From Bacillota bacterium (GTDB lineage: Bacteria; Bacillota; Desulfotomaculia; Desulfotomaculales; Desulfotomaculaceae): 6,637 bases of DNA. The stretch is from the NCBI GenBank assembly GCA_023481335.1, contig JAMCWI010000010.1, positions 1-6,637 of the forward strand, given 5' to 3'. This document shows, in pieces, positions 6,315-6,637 of this stretch. Each line of letters begins with the position of its first letter. Position 1 is the first letter of the stretch. A program made the translations under genes and the position numbers. The notes beneath the pieces are model-generated. The model made no database searches and was not told the DNA's origin. It was given only the letters and a program-made list of their open reading frames with translations.

Positions 6315-6369
6315 AATTTTCACTCCGATCAAGAAACTACTCGAATTATCTGGCGTTTACTCTTTAAGA

Positions 6370-6398
6370 ATTAAACAAAAAACCTTTAATCCCTGCAA
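6370..6398 (-). promoter_or_regulatory. Possible weak promoter for the TerC/murI operon
   Basis: On the minus strand TTGCAG (6398-6393) and TTTAAT (6375-6370) are 17 bases apart. The -10 matches five of six consensus bases, the -35 only three. The -35 box lies almost wholly in one arm of the palindrome at 6394-6410. The AT-rich context makes such matches common. Confidence 0.3.
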
Positions 6399-6410
6399 AT
6401 ATATTTTGCA
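6394..6410. repeat. Perfect-arm palindrome TGCAAA-N5-TTTGCA, possible operator
   Basis: TGCAAA (6394-6399) and TTTGCA (6405-6410) are exact reverse complements around TATAT. It lies about 80 bases before the TerC start and overlaps the -35 of the candidate promoter. This is the size and placement of a dimeric repressor site, but no regulator is identified. Confidence 0.4.
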
Positions 6411-6448
6411 ATAATGCTGGTGGGATATGCTTTCTGGATAAAGAGCCT

Positions 6449-6637
6449 TTACGCTTCGACGTTGATTAGCGGTTCAACAGCGTCTTTCATATCAAGTGAA
6501 CGGGCAGTAATCCCCCCCAGAGCTTGGAATGCTATTTCAGGCGCATAGTTTTTTAAGTCAACTTTTTCAAAATTTTCGCAAGAGACTTTGCAGGTTGTAT
6601 AGCACCAGGCATATTTCTTTACACCGCTCTTTTCCAA
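6449..6637 (-). CDS. 3' end of an unrecognised Cys-containing gene
   Basis: The open frame enters from the right edge and stops at TAA (6451-6449), giving at least 62 residues. The first codon in view is TTG, but no upstream sequence is visible, so it may be internal. The visible part has AWCYTTCKVSC with cysteines spaced C-x3-C-x3-C (window residues 12, 16, 20), then a non-membrane tail with NYAPEIAFQALGGITARSLD. I do not recognise the family. The spacing could ligate a metal or be structural. It is read on the same strand as the TerC gene, 134 bases upstream of it, and no convincing terminator follows. Coding is likely because the frame is open with balanced amino-acid composition up to its stop. 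Confidence 0.6.
   Translation of the reverse strand: MEKSGVKKYAWCYTTCKVSCENFEKVDLKNYAPEIAFQALGGITARSLDMKDAVEPLINVEA

Noticed and set aside
5644..6414. Long plus-strand open frame (256 codons) antisense to the TerC gene
   Set aside because: The opposite strand codes a clear TerC protein with both acidic motifs. The antisense product is Ser/Ile/Pro-rich with no recognisable domain, as expected for a mirror frame of a hydrophobic membrane gene.
6315..6448. yybP-ykoY manganese riboswitch before the TerC gene
   Set aside because: I looked for its conserved GC-rich stems and loops; the stretch is AT-rich with no matching paired helices. A covariance search would settle this.
6429..6448. Hairpin GCTTT...AGAGC just after the right-edge gene
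   Set aside because: On the minus strand the stem is broken by a C-A mismatch and no T-run follows, so it is not a credible terminator.

Overview
The window looks like chromosomal DNA of an anaerobic, mid-GC Firmicute. The Pelotomaculum/Desulfotomaculum group (Peptococcaceae) is my best guess; it is an inference from gene style, not from a marker gene. Supporting signs are strong Shine-Dalgarno sites, heavy use of TTG and GTG starts, a PflX-type radical SAM protein, an iron-sulfur-flavoprotein-like gene, and a small Cys-rich protein of the BssC/TutF type. I see no mobile element, CRISPR array, tRNA or rRNA.

Layout: all genes but one lie on the minus strand. From right to left, 6449-6637 is the 3' end of an unrecognised Cys-containing gene. 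Next comes a likely operon: a TerC/YjbE-type membrane protein (5625-6314), glutamate racemase murI (4750-5547) and a flavodoxin-fold protein with a Cys cluster (4108-4728). The only plus-strand gene, a 58-residue SH3-like protein (3948-4124), converges on it with a 17-base overlap of the 3' ends.

The most interesting stretch is 3640-3950. A 58-residue Cys-rich protein (3643-3819, minus), too short for ordinary ORF calling and hidden under a longer spurious frame, has a good ribosome binding site and a TTG start. It resembles the small iron-sulfur gamma subunit of benzylsuccinate synthase. It diverges from the SH3-like gene, and the two sigma-A-like promoters physically overlap (3870-3898 minus, 3882-3909 plus), so they probably compete.

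Further left, a secreted or membrane-anchored protein (1663-3522) combines an amidotransferase-like domain with a polysaccharide-deacetylase-like domain. It is closely followed by a divergent ychF (550-1644). A clear rho-independent terminator (522-549) directly follows the ychF stop. Beyond it begins a PflX-type radical SAM gene (1-489) that runs off the left edge.

Functionally this is a mixture: cell-envelope work (murI, deacetylase-like protein), metal or redox work (TerC, flavoprotein, radical SAM protein, Cys-rich protein) and translation/stress (YchF). I cannot show that these form one pathway. The best candidate for something overlooked is the hidden Cys-rich gene with its interlocked divergent promoter.
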